Below the pieces are notes generated by a model. It searched no databases. It was not told the origin of the DNA and worked only from the letters and a program-made list of their open reading frames with translations. A stretch of 64,000 nucleotides of DNA from Haliclona indistincta (lineage: Eukaryota > Porifera > Demospongiae > Haplosclerida > Chalinidae): contig OZ024790.1 in NCBI GenBank assembly GCA_964017065.1, positions 3,616,458 through 3,680,457 of the forward strand, read 5' to 3'. This document shows, one piece after another, positions 11,701 to 25,000 of the stretch (position 1 is its first letter; each line of letters opens with the position of its first letter). A program made the translations under genes and the position numbers.

Positions 11701-14700
11701 GTTTCCTCTGCACATGAATGCACCATTCTCTATTCTCTCCCACACAGAAGGCCCGAAGGAGCTGCCAGGCAATTGGTCTCGGCAGTTGATGGGGATCACT
11801 GCGGGACGGTATCGCTATTTACAGGATCTCCTCCATCTCGAGTCTTCATCATGTGGTTCAATACCACACTTGTGGTCACGTGGTCCCACTCCTCTCTCGG
11901 TGCAGGCATTTGCTCGCCATTTACAGTCTCATCCAGACCAGCAGTTCTCAGCGTTCATACTAAGAGGGCTGTCTTATGGGTTCCGGGTGGGCTACTCTTC
12001 CAGTAGGGGCGCGCTCCGGTCACGCGGCGTCAACCATCCATCTTCCTTAGCTAATCAGGCGGTGGTGGGCTCCTACATTGCTGATGAAGTGAAAGTGGGG
12101 CGCCTAGTCGGCCCAATACTGTACTCTTTCCGAGGGTTTGTCCATACAAGCCCCATCGGGCTCGTGCCAAAGGGCCATGCGTCAGGGAAATGGCGCATGA
12201 TAGTTGATCTCTCTTCTCCGAGGGCTGCCAGCGTCAACAGTGGCATTGATGAGGCCTTATGCTCCCTTCGTTACGCTTCTCTGGACAATGCATGCTATTG
12301 AGCTGATTCGTCATTTAGGTCCAGGTACGGAGCTACTAAAGATGGATCTTAAGGATGCATATCGTGTGGTTCCGGTTCACCCTGACGACTACCATCTCTT
12401 GGGGATTACTTGGAACGGGCACACATATGTTGATCGTTCACTCCCATTTGGCTTGAGGTCGGCTCCAAAGTTGTTTACCGCAGTTGCCGATGCCATGGCA
12501 TGGGCCCTCCATTTTAGTGGGATACAATATTTATTGCATTACCTAGATGATTTTCTCTTTATTGGCCATCCATATTCTGGAGAAGCAGCACAGGCACAGA
12601 GTATTGCCACTTCGGTATTTCAAGAGCTCGGAGTACCGGTTGCAGAACATAAGACGGAAGGTCCAGCAGCTCAAGTGATCTTCCTCGGCTTCCAAATCAA
12701 TACACTCACAGGTCAGCTCAGTCTACCTCGGGATAAGCTGATGCGTCTTAAAGCCTTAGTCCGGGAGTGGTGTGGCCGGACAAGCTGCACAAGAAGGGAA
12801 CTGGAATCGCTTCTTGGTCATCTGTCTCATGCAGCAACAGCTGTGCGCCCTGGACGGCTGTACCTTCGTCAAATGTTTGCCTTACTTCCTACTGCTTCAC
12901 GACCATTCTTTTTTGTGCGGCTTAAGGCTCCAGTACGAGCCGACCTGGCATGGTGGTTATTCTTCTTAGAGAAGTGGAATGGGGTCTCCATCTACACGAA
13001 GAGGCCGGTTTCAGTTAATGTCTACTCTGACGCTTCGGGGTCGTTTGGCTGCGGAGCCTTTGTTTCTAATGGTGCCTGGTTCAGCGTGCGATGGCCTCAT
13101 TGGTGGCAATCAGTTGATATTTCGGCTAAGGAACTCCTACCAGTTGTACTCGCGGCAGCATGCTGGGGCCATATATGGTCTGGTCACCACATTCGGTTTA
13201 ATGTAGACAACATAGCAGTGGTAAAGGTGGTTAATCGCTTAAATGCTGACTCCCCTCATCTATGCCAGCTGTTGCGCTGCCTTCAGTTTTACTCAGTGTA
13301 TTACAAGTTCACCTTTTCCACGGAACACATCCCAGGCACGAATAATACTGCTGCCGATGCACTGTCACGTGGTAACATATCTCTCTTCCGTTCTCTGTTC
13401 CCTCAGGTACCCCAGTATCTCATCCCTCCTCCCCTCCTCAACGTCATGCTGGCGCAGATGCCGGACTGGAGCTCCGCCTCTTGGATGATACAGTTCAAAG
13501 CCTCTTTACGGCCGGCCTCTCACCCAATACCATGAGAACCTACCGGTCAGCTCTGTCTCGTTTTTTAGCTTTTTGTCGTAAGTCCGGCCTCACACCATTC
13601 CCGCTAACACAAGTAAACCTCTGTCGTTTTGTAGCTCATCTCTATAATGTACATCTTGCTCCGAGTTCTGTCAGGCTTTATTTGAGTGCACTACGTTTTT
13701 TCCAGATTAACCTCTCAGGTATGGACCCGTCACTTCCAGACATGGCGCGATTGCATTACACAGTGCGTGGTCTTTGCCGACTGCAGACGGCAGGCGACCA
13801 CCCTACCCGTCTACCTATTACGCTGGACATACTAGAGACACTATTTCGTGTTTGGTCTGTGGAGTCACCGACGTATGAGCGGATCATGCTTTGGGCAGCG
13901 TGCTCATTGGGATTTTTTGCTTTTCTGCGTGCGGGCGAGTTTACCTTGACATCCGGCAGCTCTCACCAGACGGTGTTATCTCCGTCCGATGTTCAAGTGG
14001 ATAGCACTAATAACCCCACATATCTGACAGTGACCTTACGTAGGAGCAAAACTGACCCTTTCGGTCATGGTTGCACACTGTACATTGGAAAAACCGACTC
14101 AAGATCATGCCCAGTTACGGCGATTCTCGCATATCTCTCTCTTCGCTCCTCTGCTGCCGGCCCCTTGTTCATTCATGAGAACGGCACTCCCCTTCTTCGG
14201 TCCGAACTGGTCTCGGCGGTCCGATCAGCCCTCTCATCCACGGGATTAGATGTGTCACGATTTACCGGTCACAGTTTCCGGATTGGTGCGGCCACGTCTG
14301 CGGCATTAGCCGGATTTCCCGACTCACTAATTCAAACTTTAGGTCGCTGGAAGTCGTCCTCATTTCTACGATATATACGAACACCGCCCCAAACATGGCT
14401 AGGGATTTCCCAACGGATCATGTCGGGTATCCAGTCTCCATGACCCCAACCTATTTCTGCCAGATGGATGGATTTTGTACTTTGTGCGTAATTGTATGTT
14501 GTTTTCGTGCTCGGAGACACTCTGTTATAGGTCACTATGATTGAATACGACGTTATTATGATTGTTGTAATGCATTACTATTTGTCTTTATCATAATAGG
14601 TTGTGTTTATGAATTCCTGTCGTCAGTTTATAGTACATGTAGTCAAAATAAAATAAATAATAATAATAATAATTACTAGTTAGAAATAATAATAATAATA

Positions 14701-17156
14701 ATAATCAAATTAACGAGTTGGTTGGGAGTGTATAGTGCTGCGCACTATTGGAGGGTGTCTCAAAGACCCATACACTCCCATCCTCAGCGTCCAGCGAGTT
14801 GCACCTCGCGTGGCACCGAAGTTGGCGAGGGCCGGGACCTGGCAGCTTGGAGTCTGAGTATTAGCAGCGCAAGTAGGTGCATGGTGCTAGCAAATCTGAT
14901 GAGCAGACCATCAGACTGGTTGTGGTTGATTTGTGCCTTGCACCACTGCACCCTCTGACTACGCTGATCGACTGTTGGTCACAGCGTTGCATGGGGTATG
15001 CCCCCACCGTTGGTGAGGATAATGACGTGCTATTAGCGCAAAAAGTCCCGGCCCTCACAGCAGCTGCTATATGTATGTGTGGTATCAGCATATTCCGAGG
15101 GGGTGGCCCATGAGTGACTACCAATCTATCTCCCCTCCTCGTTGCGTGGGTTTCGGGAGAAGTTGGGTGGTGATTCACCACCCTGATGAACTTTAAATCT
15201 AAATTTGGACATTGCATTACATGCTTCATTGAAGCTACTAACTATGCATTTCTGATTTGTATACACTCATCTGTCATGCATAGTATAATCATTATTGAAT
15301 AAGCTTGTGCATGAGGGTTTGCCATTAAATTTTTTTTAAATGTGGGATATCTAGTTTTTCTCCAATTATGTGCCAGTTTATACCGAATATTTAAGCATTA
15401 CATCACATTGAAGCTACAAACTGCATTTTGCACTCATCTGTTCTCGTAAATCATTATTGAATAACGTGAATATGGGCTCTCCTTTCATTGCTAAGATCAT
15501 ACAATCACTATTTATGCTCTATGGTACATGTACCCTCTGCTGTAGCACTTCAGATATATAGTAATCCAATTGGCACTAGTGATGGAAGGGTGGCTGTACA
15601 GAGTAACTCAACACTCACTATCAATCCACTGTACACACATTCTGATGATGGACAGTATCAATGTGTTGGTACTGTGGTCACTATCAGTAATCTCGGAGAA
15701 GATTGATTTTAGGACGAATTTTGAGCAATTTATTTTTAACTTCTAGCTACAGTATGTGGTATAAAAAGTTGATCCAAGTCAATATAACTCAGTCTGTGAA
15801 AATCAATATTTAGCATGTTTGATTTCATGACAAACCGTCCACACTCTGATGTCAAAATTTTTGCAAACTTGTTCATAATTATATTAACCCTTTAAGCCCC
15901 TATAATGCCATTTGCTGACTGCAGTTCGTTTGTACAAACCGCTTTACCGCCATAGTACCATAGGCGTAGGAACCAGTGTTTATTTAGAAGGCGTGTCAGA
16001 TACTTATACCACTGGGGCGCACTTGACTACGCCTAAGAAAGTACATAATAACCATTGAGTTATAATAGCCGTTTATTTCCTAGGATTGGGCAGTGGATCA
16101 GACAGTGGAGGAGGAGGTATACCAACCATACAAGGTCAGTTGAACACTTTTGCACAATTTATCAACATCAGACGAAAAGGTGTAGCTATCATAGGCGTAT
16201 ATAGAACGGTGCTTTGTGCTCAAGCACCTCCTGACCACGTATTTGCAGTACTTAGTAGAAACTGAAAGTATGGGTGTGGTTACTTTGAGCACCCCTTCAT
16301 TCAAATTCCGGATATGGCCCTGTGGTTCTCTTGTATGTACATATATGTGTGTTACCAAAATAATGATATGAGAGGAGTCTGTTTTTTTTGCTAGGATCAG
16401 GCAGTGGATTAGGTAGTGGAGGATCAGGATCTGGAGATGGTCTTGTATGCCCGCCACTGGACCCAGGAATGATAACTAGAAGAGGTATGTAGTGATCGCA
16501 TTGAGCAGAGAATTCTGTTGTGAGTTGAAAGTTCAAGTTTTGTCATCTATGCTAAGTATGATGTGCTTGCTCGACTGCTCGTTGGTGACATGTTATTTAT
16601 AGTACGGCGGATTTAGAAATTTTGCAAGGAGTGTAGCATTTGCCTACTTAATTTATGAGATGTGAAATACACTATTTTGCAACTCTGAAAGAACTGACTG
16701 TTTACACTATTTCAATCTGGCTGCACAAATCGACATAGTAACTGATTTAGTTGGTTGAATGAATATGGACGAGAGAGGCCTTTCAGTGGCGTATCCAGGA
16801 TTTGGAGTAGGAGGGTGCTTAAGTAATATTTAGACCACACTAGGCGGTGCATTACGCGATATAATGCACCGCCTAGTGTGGTCTAAACGTTTTAGACCAT
16901 GCCAGGTGACTTTCCGACCGAGTGCTTGCTATTTTGTTCAAGTGCGCGTTAATAAAAGTGTGCATTAAGAACTTAATCCGCGAGGTGCATTAATAAAAGT
17001 GTGCATTAAGAACTTAATCCGCGAGGTGCATTAATAAAAGTGTGCATTAAGCTATTTAATGCACACTTTTTGAGCGATCTGATTGGTCGAAAGTCACGTG
17101 GTATGGTCTAATTATATATTCATATAAACCACACCCATTATTTATTGACCATGCCC

Positions 17157-17188
<32 letters not shown>

Positions 17189-18994
17189 ACAATCAAAATT
17201 CAAGCAAGCTATGCATAATGCAGCTGTTCTCTGAGCTAGTATAGTAAAACGTGCATTCCTATGGCTAGCCAGTCACTAATCACCTTACTAAATATGGCAA
17301 ACACTAATTATTTTGCTAAGCATGGTTAACTATATCTTATGCCTCATTAAAAAAGAAATTTCTGGTTCTTAGGGGGGTGCTCAAGCACTGAAAGCATCCT
17401 TGTAAAAATGCCCCTGCCTTTGCTCCAAGGCCCCTTAAATCATCCGATTTTGTTGATTCACTACAGGTTCTTGTGTGCTTCGTGGGCTCAGTGGTGGTTG
17501 CTGTAATGGTAGTCAAGGGAGTTGCACTGGTGCTTGCATGGTTGGTGCTGGAATAACATGCTTCTGTGATCAAATTTGTCACAGGCTAGGAGATTGCTGT
17601 CATGATGTTTTTGAGATTGACTGCTTTCCTGAAAGTGAGTTGCTCATTCATCACAATAATCATGATGCAATAATTATTAGCAAGTATTAAAAATATCTAT
17701 AGAACAAGTCTTGTATTGTAGTCTCAGTTGCAAGAAAATTAAAAAGATTTCTATCGAAATCAAAAGGATGTAGGGTTGTGAAATCTACCACTGGTCAACA
17801 ATGTAAACTAACAAGGAACAAGCATGGAATGGTAACACGATTGACTTGCTAACAGACCATAGATCCCTACATCAGTGGCTGCTGTAGTTGACTATAGCTA
17901 GTTCAGCTTGATGCTGTTGACTGACACCTGATGTGCATTCAGCTTGTGACAGCTTATGTACAGCCACTGATGTAGGGATCTATGGTCTGTTAGCAAGTCA
18001 ATCGTGTTACCATTCCATGCTTGTTCCTTGTTAGTTTACATTGTTGACCAGTGGTAGATTTCACAACCCTACATCCTTTTGATTTCGATAGAAATCTTTT
18101 TAATTTTCTTGTTTGTGTCCTTTTTTCTTTTTCAGTGAAGTGCAGTTCAATATCATGCAATTACTGTGCCATCTTTGTTTCCACCATTGGTTTGGTTTTC
18201 CTGTTGTTGATGGCTTTTCTTTATTATTAACAATTTTAAACTTGTAGCTAAATAATTCTTATGCTGTAGATATCAGCTCGCCTACGCATGCATGAATACA
18301 GTGCATACGAGCCCCGCCCACACTTGTTTACGGCGGTTATAATTATCTGGCAAGGCAGAATGGTGATTCTGCGCTTGCTAGCTTACCGTTCTTCGAAGAC
18401 TCCAGACAAATATGTGTTCTCTGTGATCTATACGGCGTGGCGATACTCAAGCTTGTGCTTGGTCACGTGCGCTAACCACAGCTTGGTCACGTGCGTATTG
18501 CGCAATCACTATAATTATTAATGGCGTCTAACACTTAGCTGACAATGGATCACGATCGAGAAATCGCGGAATTTATATCGCCGTTTCGCTAAAAACTAAG
18601 TTCAAAAGGCACATGCCAGGATAATTTCACGACTGTTCGTGGGTGTTTTGGTCTCGGCACTGCTCACGTAAAGGTGCTAGGCGAGTGGAAGAAAGAAAGA
18701 AAGAAAGAAAGAAAGGAAGGAAGGAAGAAAGGAAGGAAGGAAGGAAGGAAGGAAGGAAGGAAGGAAGGAAGGAAGGAAGGAAGGAAGGAAGGAAGGAAGG
18801 AAGGAAGGAAGGAAGGAAGGAAGGAAGGAAGGAAGGAAGGAAGGAAGGAAGGAAGGAAGGAAGGAAGGAAGGAAGGAAGGAAGGAAGGAAGGAAGGAAGG
18901 AAGGAAGGAAGGAAGGAAGGAAGGAAGGAAGGAAGGAAGGAAGGAAGGAAGGAAGGAAGGAAGGAAGGAAGGAAGGAAGGAAGGAAGGAAGGAA

Positions 18995-19036
<42 letters not shown>

Positions 19037-22000
19037 AGAAAGAAGAAAACGAAGATGACGAAACTCGGTTTTCACCGTTTCCAGGTTCGTCACTTTAGTA
19101 ACAATCTCGAGCGATCTCCTTGCTACTGTAAGATGGGGCAACGCCAGATAGCAGATTTAAGTGTCTTTGGACGTATAAAATTCATCACCAGGCGAAATAT
19201 CAGCGTTTGAACGCTAATACATTGTATGTAGCCGCCATCTTGTTTTCTCGTTCAACCCTACATAGGGAGACACTACCGTGTCTCCCTAATATAGCGTATA
19301 ATTATTTAACAACCTAGTGATCATAATTATAATGCATCTCTATTATCATTATTACAGATTACACAGTGCCCATCAGTATTGAAAGTGGCAGTGGAAGTGG
19401 GAATGGGAGTGGGAGTGGCAGTGGATTCATGCCATCTCCATCACCAACACAAATCCCAGATATCGGTATGTATTAGGGAGGCACAGTAGTGCATCCCTAT
19501 GTAGGGATGAACGAAAAAACAAGATGGCGGCTACATACAATGTATTCAGTCTGCATGTATGTACATTGTGTACATTGATTGAAACATGTGCTTATGTCTC
19601 AATATCTTTGGAACTAAATTGTGTATGTGCAAGTATTAGGTACCAAAATTAATTACTCCTTATGGTCACATCTTTCATTTACTGAATACCAAACACAAAT
19701 ACAGTGCAACTAGCTTAAGTAACATAAGAGAGTATTATATGTACATGATGTAATATTAGTTGAAATATTTTTTAACATCAGTATATTTAATGATTATCTT
19801 TGGAAAGCAATTATTGTGTATGAGCATGTGTTAGGTACAAATTTTAAATTACTCCTTATGGCGAGACCTTTCATATACCAAACTCAAATAAAGTACTAGT
19901 ATACTCTCTCTTCCTCTAGTCCCTCCTCCTACAGTGTTAGTCCAACCTGTCAACCCATCAGTACCCATGGTAGCTGGTACAGCTCGTGACCTCAACTGCA
20001 CCATCACTCTCACTAATGTGGATGATATCAATGTGATGGTACGCTTCACTTGGGTTACCCCAGTGGAATCTCCAAGGATCACTATATCAGACAGCATGCA
20101 GTCTGGTAATCAATCTACCTTCACATCCACACTCTCCATCAGTCCACTGGACAGTGTTGTAGACACTACAACATTTGGTTGTGTTGTGTATGTCAATTCA
20201 GATCCTGCTGACAGCTTTATCATATCTACTGCTGCTAATAGCTCTGCTGACATCACTGTACAACGTGAGTACTACTGTACTAATGTGACGTGTATTATTG
20301 ACTTATTCTCCTATCCAGCTCTTCCTCCTCCTACTGTAATGACCACCTCCAGTGGTGACATGTTGCCTGGCTCCTCCATCACTCTTACATGTGTAGTTGG
20401 AGTGGTACTAGGATTGATAGTTCAACCAGACATTGTGTGGACCAAGCAAGCTGTTAGTGCTGGTGGTGATACAGCTCTGAACACCATTAGTGTACCACCT
20501 GTGAGGACTAACAACACTGTCACTCTCACATTCAATCCTACCAATACTTCTGATGCTGGACTGTACACATGTACTACTATTGTTAATATCAGTGCCATCA
20601 ATGTCACTGTCAGTAACAACAGTATGGTGGACATCAGGCTACAAAGTGAGTGTTCACTTCTAACTCAATTTCTTGTTATCGATTTTTTTCTCTAAATTGC
20701 AGTCCCATCCCCCACTGTCTTTCTCAAACTTTATTCTGCTATTGGTACTGTCTCAGTCAACAGCAGCACAACACAGACCCATCTTGCTGGCAGTACTCTC
20801 ACCATAACATGTGTTATCATAATACCACTCACTGTGAACACACCATTCGATGTGGAAATGATGTGGTCTAAAGATGGTGACGATGATTTTGACACAGCTA
20901 ATGTTGGCAATGTAAATGCAACAACTCCTCGTATTGACATCACCACAGCAACTGAGACCTCACCCAGCCGATATGAGACTCAACTAGTGTTTAGTACTCT
21001 CAGTAGTAGCATGGATAGTGGTAGCTATGAGTGCAGTATCAGTATCGATAGTAACGACACACTACTGTATGTGGAGGACTCTGCACTGGTCAATGAGAGT
21101 ACTACTGTGACTGTACAAGGTATGAAGACTTAGTACATTGTGTGTTACTTTATTCATTTCTTTAGATCCATGTATCAGCAACTTCACAGTTGCACCTACC
21201 ATGGTCGCTGTAGTAGAGTCTGCCTGCCCTGATTCAGACCCACATGATAGCTTCACTCTGGTGTGCAGAGCTATGAAGCCATCAGTGGTGATCCCTGAGC
21301 TAATGGTCCAATGGCTACACAATGGTTCAATTCGTGCTGGTGATGTATCAGTCACTAATAATGGAACATATGTAGTGAACACTTTGAATGTTAGCAATGC
21401 TCAAGTCAGTGATGCTGGATTGTATCAATGTGTGGCTAAGATTGTGATCCTTGACTCACCAGCAGTGACCACTAATGACAGCAGTACTGTGATTAGTAGA
21501 GGTGAGCTGTTGAGATAAATTATTATTCTACATAGCACCTGCCACTCGGCCTAACTATAGTTAGTTGTCATTTTCATGTGCTAATTCTATTTCTTTTTAC
21601 GCACGCACACAGCAATGTCAGTTCCCAATACTCCCATGGCTGCTGTCACTGCTATCAACCCTACCAATGCCACTATCATGATCACTGTCCCTAGTATAGC
21701 ATACACTAATGAGACCTACCACATACTATACACTGGTCAGGAGAGAGACACAGACCTTGAACAGAGCAACACTGTCAGTGGTACAGAGATCATTATAGCT
21801 GCCAATTCCACCTACACTATCACACTGACTCACCTGGAGGAGGATACCACATACAACTACACAGTGATTGTCACTAACTGTATAGGGAACACTTCTACAA
21901 CTAGTATGAGCTTTAAGACAAGTCTACCTTCCAGTAAGCTAGCATCGTAACCAGACTCATTTTTTCTATAACCATGTATTGTTTCATTTATAGCACCCAG

Positions 22001-25000
22001 TATCAGTGTATCACTAAATGACATGGGTTCTTCTCTAATTGCTGGAGCAACCAGTTTAGTACTCTGCTTAGTGGAATTTAATACAGCACCAGTTATGTTC
22101 ACTTGGACTAGAAATAGTAGTCCAGTCAACACTAGTAATAGCAGAGTAACTGTAACTATGACACAGAGTAACTCCACACTCACTATCAATCCACTACGTA
22201 CATCTGATGGTGGACAGTATCAGTGTATTGGGACTATAGTTAATAATAGAACCACTTTCAACATCACTGATGAGATTGACCTTAACGTGACCAGTGAGTA
22301 TAATTAACAACACAATCATGACTGTCATAATACTTCTTCTCCTGCAGTCTCCATCATCAGCGTCTCAGTGACCATCATACCTAATGATACACTGTATGTG
22401 GACACATATAGTGACTTCCAGTGTAATGTAACTATCAGTGAGTATGTGGACACACCCACTACTATCATGTATCAATGGCTGGGACCATCACTACTCACCA
22501 CTGGAGCTGACTACACTATCACTGGAGACACTCTACGTATCAATCGGTTCAATATGATGCGTGATAATGACAGGACCATCACCTGCATGGCTACAGTGCT
22601 ACCATCATCAGGACAACAGTATGTACTACACAACAATGCTAGTGAGAGCATACAACTGACTGTAGAAGGTGAGTACAGTACCAAAACTGAATAACTAATA
22701 AATGTAACTGCATGATACTTAAACTTTTCTTGCAATTATAATTATAGCTCTTAATAATGCTGCCTTCACTCCTCGTGTCATTATTCCTGATGTTCCTACT
22801 GCTGGAGACAATTTTAACATTGAATGCAGACTGGATGGACTAATAGAGAGACTGGCAGTGACTCCAGGATTAGTAAATTTGGCATATTCCTCTGCTCCAG
22901 GAGGAATGTCTGGAGAAACATTGCAAACTGGACCAGTACGCACCAGATTACGTATGTTCAATCCTGGAATGACTGATGATGTCGGAATGTACTCATGTGA
23001 TGCTATTGTTTTCTTATCAAGTGGATTTTTTGGCAGTTTCAGCAGTGATTTTCTACAAATACAAAGTATGATTGTTCCATTGTTTCACTTTGGTTACATG
23101 CATTGTGTTGTTTTGTGTCAGTCCCTCCTCCCCAGCTCACTCTCACCATCACTAGTCCCTCTAACACCACCACACTGTATGCGGGCACTCCTGTCAACCT
23201 GACCTGTACTGCTACAATAGACACTACCATTGTCAACACTCCTGTCACTGTGTCCAGTATGTGGATTGCACCTAATGGAGAACAGCTGACCAGTAGCAGC
23301 TCCAATGATTGTATCACAATAGTGGACATGTTACAGTCAGCACCATACACTAGTGTACTGATGTTTGATCCAGCAGATGATATGGATACTGGAGACTACC
23401 AGTGTAATGTAACTGTAATGGGCAACAGTAACCAAACACTGATACTACCATCATCAAATAATGCAACCACTAACCTCAATGTCACAGGTATGATGAAGTA
23501 GCTTTATACATTAATTTCAGTATTTCTATCTTTTCAGCTATTCTTCAAGATCCAGAAATTGATGTGACTACTAATGGCTCTACTGAAGCTGGTCAAACCT
23601 TCTCTCTCGTATGTACTGTTACTATGGCATCAGACCAAATACCACACCCTAATGTCACTTGGATAAAAGTCACTGGTGGTAGTACAGAATTTCTAGCAGT
23701 AACTCAGGAGACCACACCTACTACCACCACTGTCGTCATCTCTTTCTCTCCACTCACATTCAGTCACAGAGGGCAGTATCGGTGTATGGTAACCCTCAAT
23801 ATATCCACTTTCTATACCTTTGCTGGTAGTGAAGACTACAATATTACAGTTGACTGTAAGTCTTATTTGTGCTGTGCATGTACTGTACATGTACAAACCA
23901 CAAAGATAAGCTAATTTATATGCATTCTCACTCTTCCTCTAGTCCCTCCTCCTACATTGTTAGTCGAACCTGTCAACCCATCAGTATCCATGGTAGCTGG
24001 TACAGCTCGTGACCTCACCTGCACCATCACTCTCACTAATGTGGATGATATAAATGTGATGGTGCAATTCATTTGGGTTACCTCAATGGAATCTCCAAGG
24101 ATCACTTTCTCTGACAGCATGCAGTCTGGTAACCAGTCTACCTTTAACTCTACGCTCTCCATCAGTCCACTGGACAGTGTTGTAGACACTACAACATTTG
24201 GTTGTGTCGTGTATGTCAATTCAGATCCTACAGACAGCTTCATCATACCTACTGCTGCTAACAACTCTGTTGACATCACTGTACAACGTGAGTACTACTG
24301 TACTAATGTGACGTGTATTATTGACTTATTCTCCTATCCAGCTCTTCCTCCTCCTACTGTAATGACCACCTCCAGTGGTGACATGTTGCCTGGCTCTTCC
24401 ATCACTCTTACATGTTTTGTGGGAGTGGTACAAGGATTGATAGTCCAACCAGACATTGTGTGGACCAAGCAAGCTGTTAGTGCTGGTGGTGATACAGCTC
24501 TGAACACCATTAGTGTACCACCTGTGAGGACTAACAACACTGTCACTCTCACATTCAATCCTACCAATACTTCTGATGCTGGAGAGTACACATGTGCTGC
24601 TACTGTTAATATCAGTGCCATCAATATCACTGTCACTAACAACAGTATGGTGGACATCAGGCTACAGAGTGAGTGTAACAGTAGCTGGTTGTTAGTTTGT
24701 TTCCTCTCCTTCCCATCTCTCATACATGCAGTCCCATCTCCCACTGTCTCCCTCACACTCTATTCTGCTCTTGGTACTGTCTCAGCCAACAGCAGCACAA
24801 CACAGACCCATCTTGCTGGCAGTACTCTCACCATAACATGTGTTATTGAAATACCACTCACTGTGAATACACCATTTGATGTGGATATGATGTGGTACAT
24901 GTATAAAGATGGTGTTGATGATTTTGACACAGCTAATGTTAGCAGTGGTAGTGAGAGTGCAACAACTCGTATTGATAATACCACAGCAACTGAGACCACA

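Larger units (their letters stand above)
8870..15190 (+). mobile_element. DIRS-type tyrosine-recombinase retrotransposon in intron 4 of copy B
   Basis: Contains gag-like, RT-RNase H and tyrosine recombinase genes in one orientation, the same as the host gene. The order RT-RH-YR with a recombinase in place of a DDE integrase defines the DIRS order. Base composition is more GC-rich than the surrounding introns. Host-like sequence resumes on both sides: about 8808-8850 and about 15355-15400 share ccaattatg/cccattatg and agtttata words, giving outer limits. I could not resolve terminal inverted or split direct repeats by eye, so both ends are approximate. DIRS elements normally leave no target-site duplication. 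Confidence 0.8.
16084..19465 (+). other. Copy B: Ser-Gly-rich linkers and somatomedin-B domain
   Basis: Four small phase-1 exons. 16084-16134: GLGSGSDSGGGG linker. 16395-16484: GSGSGLGSGGSGSGDG then VCPPLDPGMITRR, whose DPGMIT echoes CTPGMITSGP in exon 1. 17467-17634: somatomedin-B domain with eight or more cysteines and the signature CFCDQICHRLGDCCHD. 19358-19465: NYTVPISIESGSGSG plus further Ser-Gly repeats and PSPSPTQIPDI. Ser-Gly dipeptides in acidic context are glycosaminoglycan attachment sites in other proteins, so the linkers could carry such chains (inference). None of the four exons is present in copy C. Confidence 0.75.

Noticed and set aside
14718..15190. Structured GC-rich block considered as snRNA, SRP RNA or tRNA-derived SINE
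   Set aside because: No A/B boxes, Sm site or other diagnostic motif could be seen; it fits better as element non-coding sequence.
18643..19210. Long open frames on both strands over the GGAA tract (GRKE and LPSF repeats)
   Set aside because: Any frame through a pure GGAA repeat is open; there is no domain and the array is absent from other element copies.
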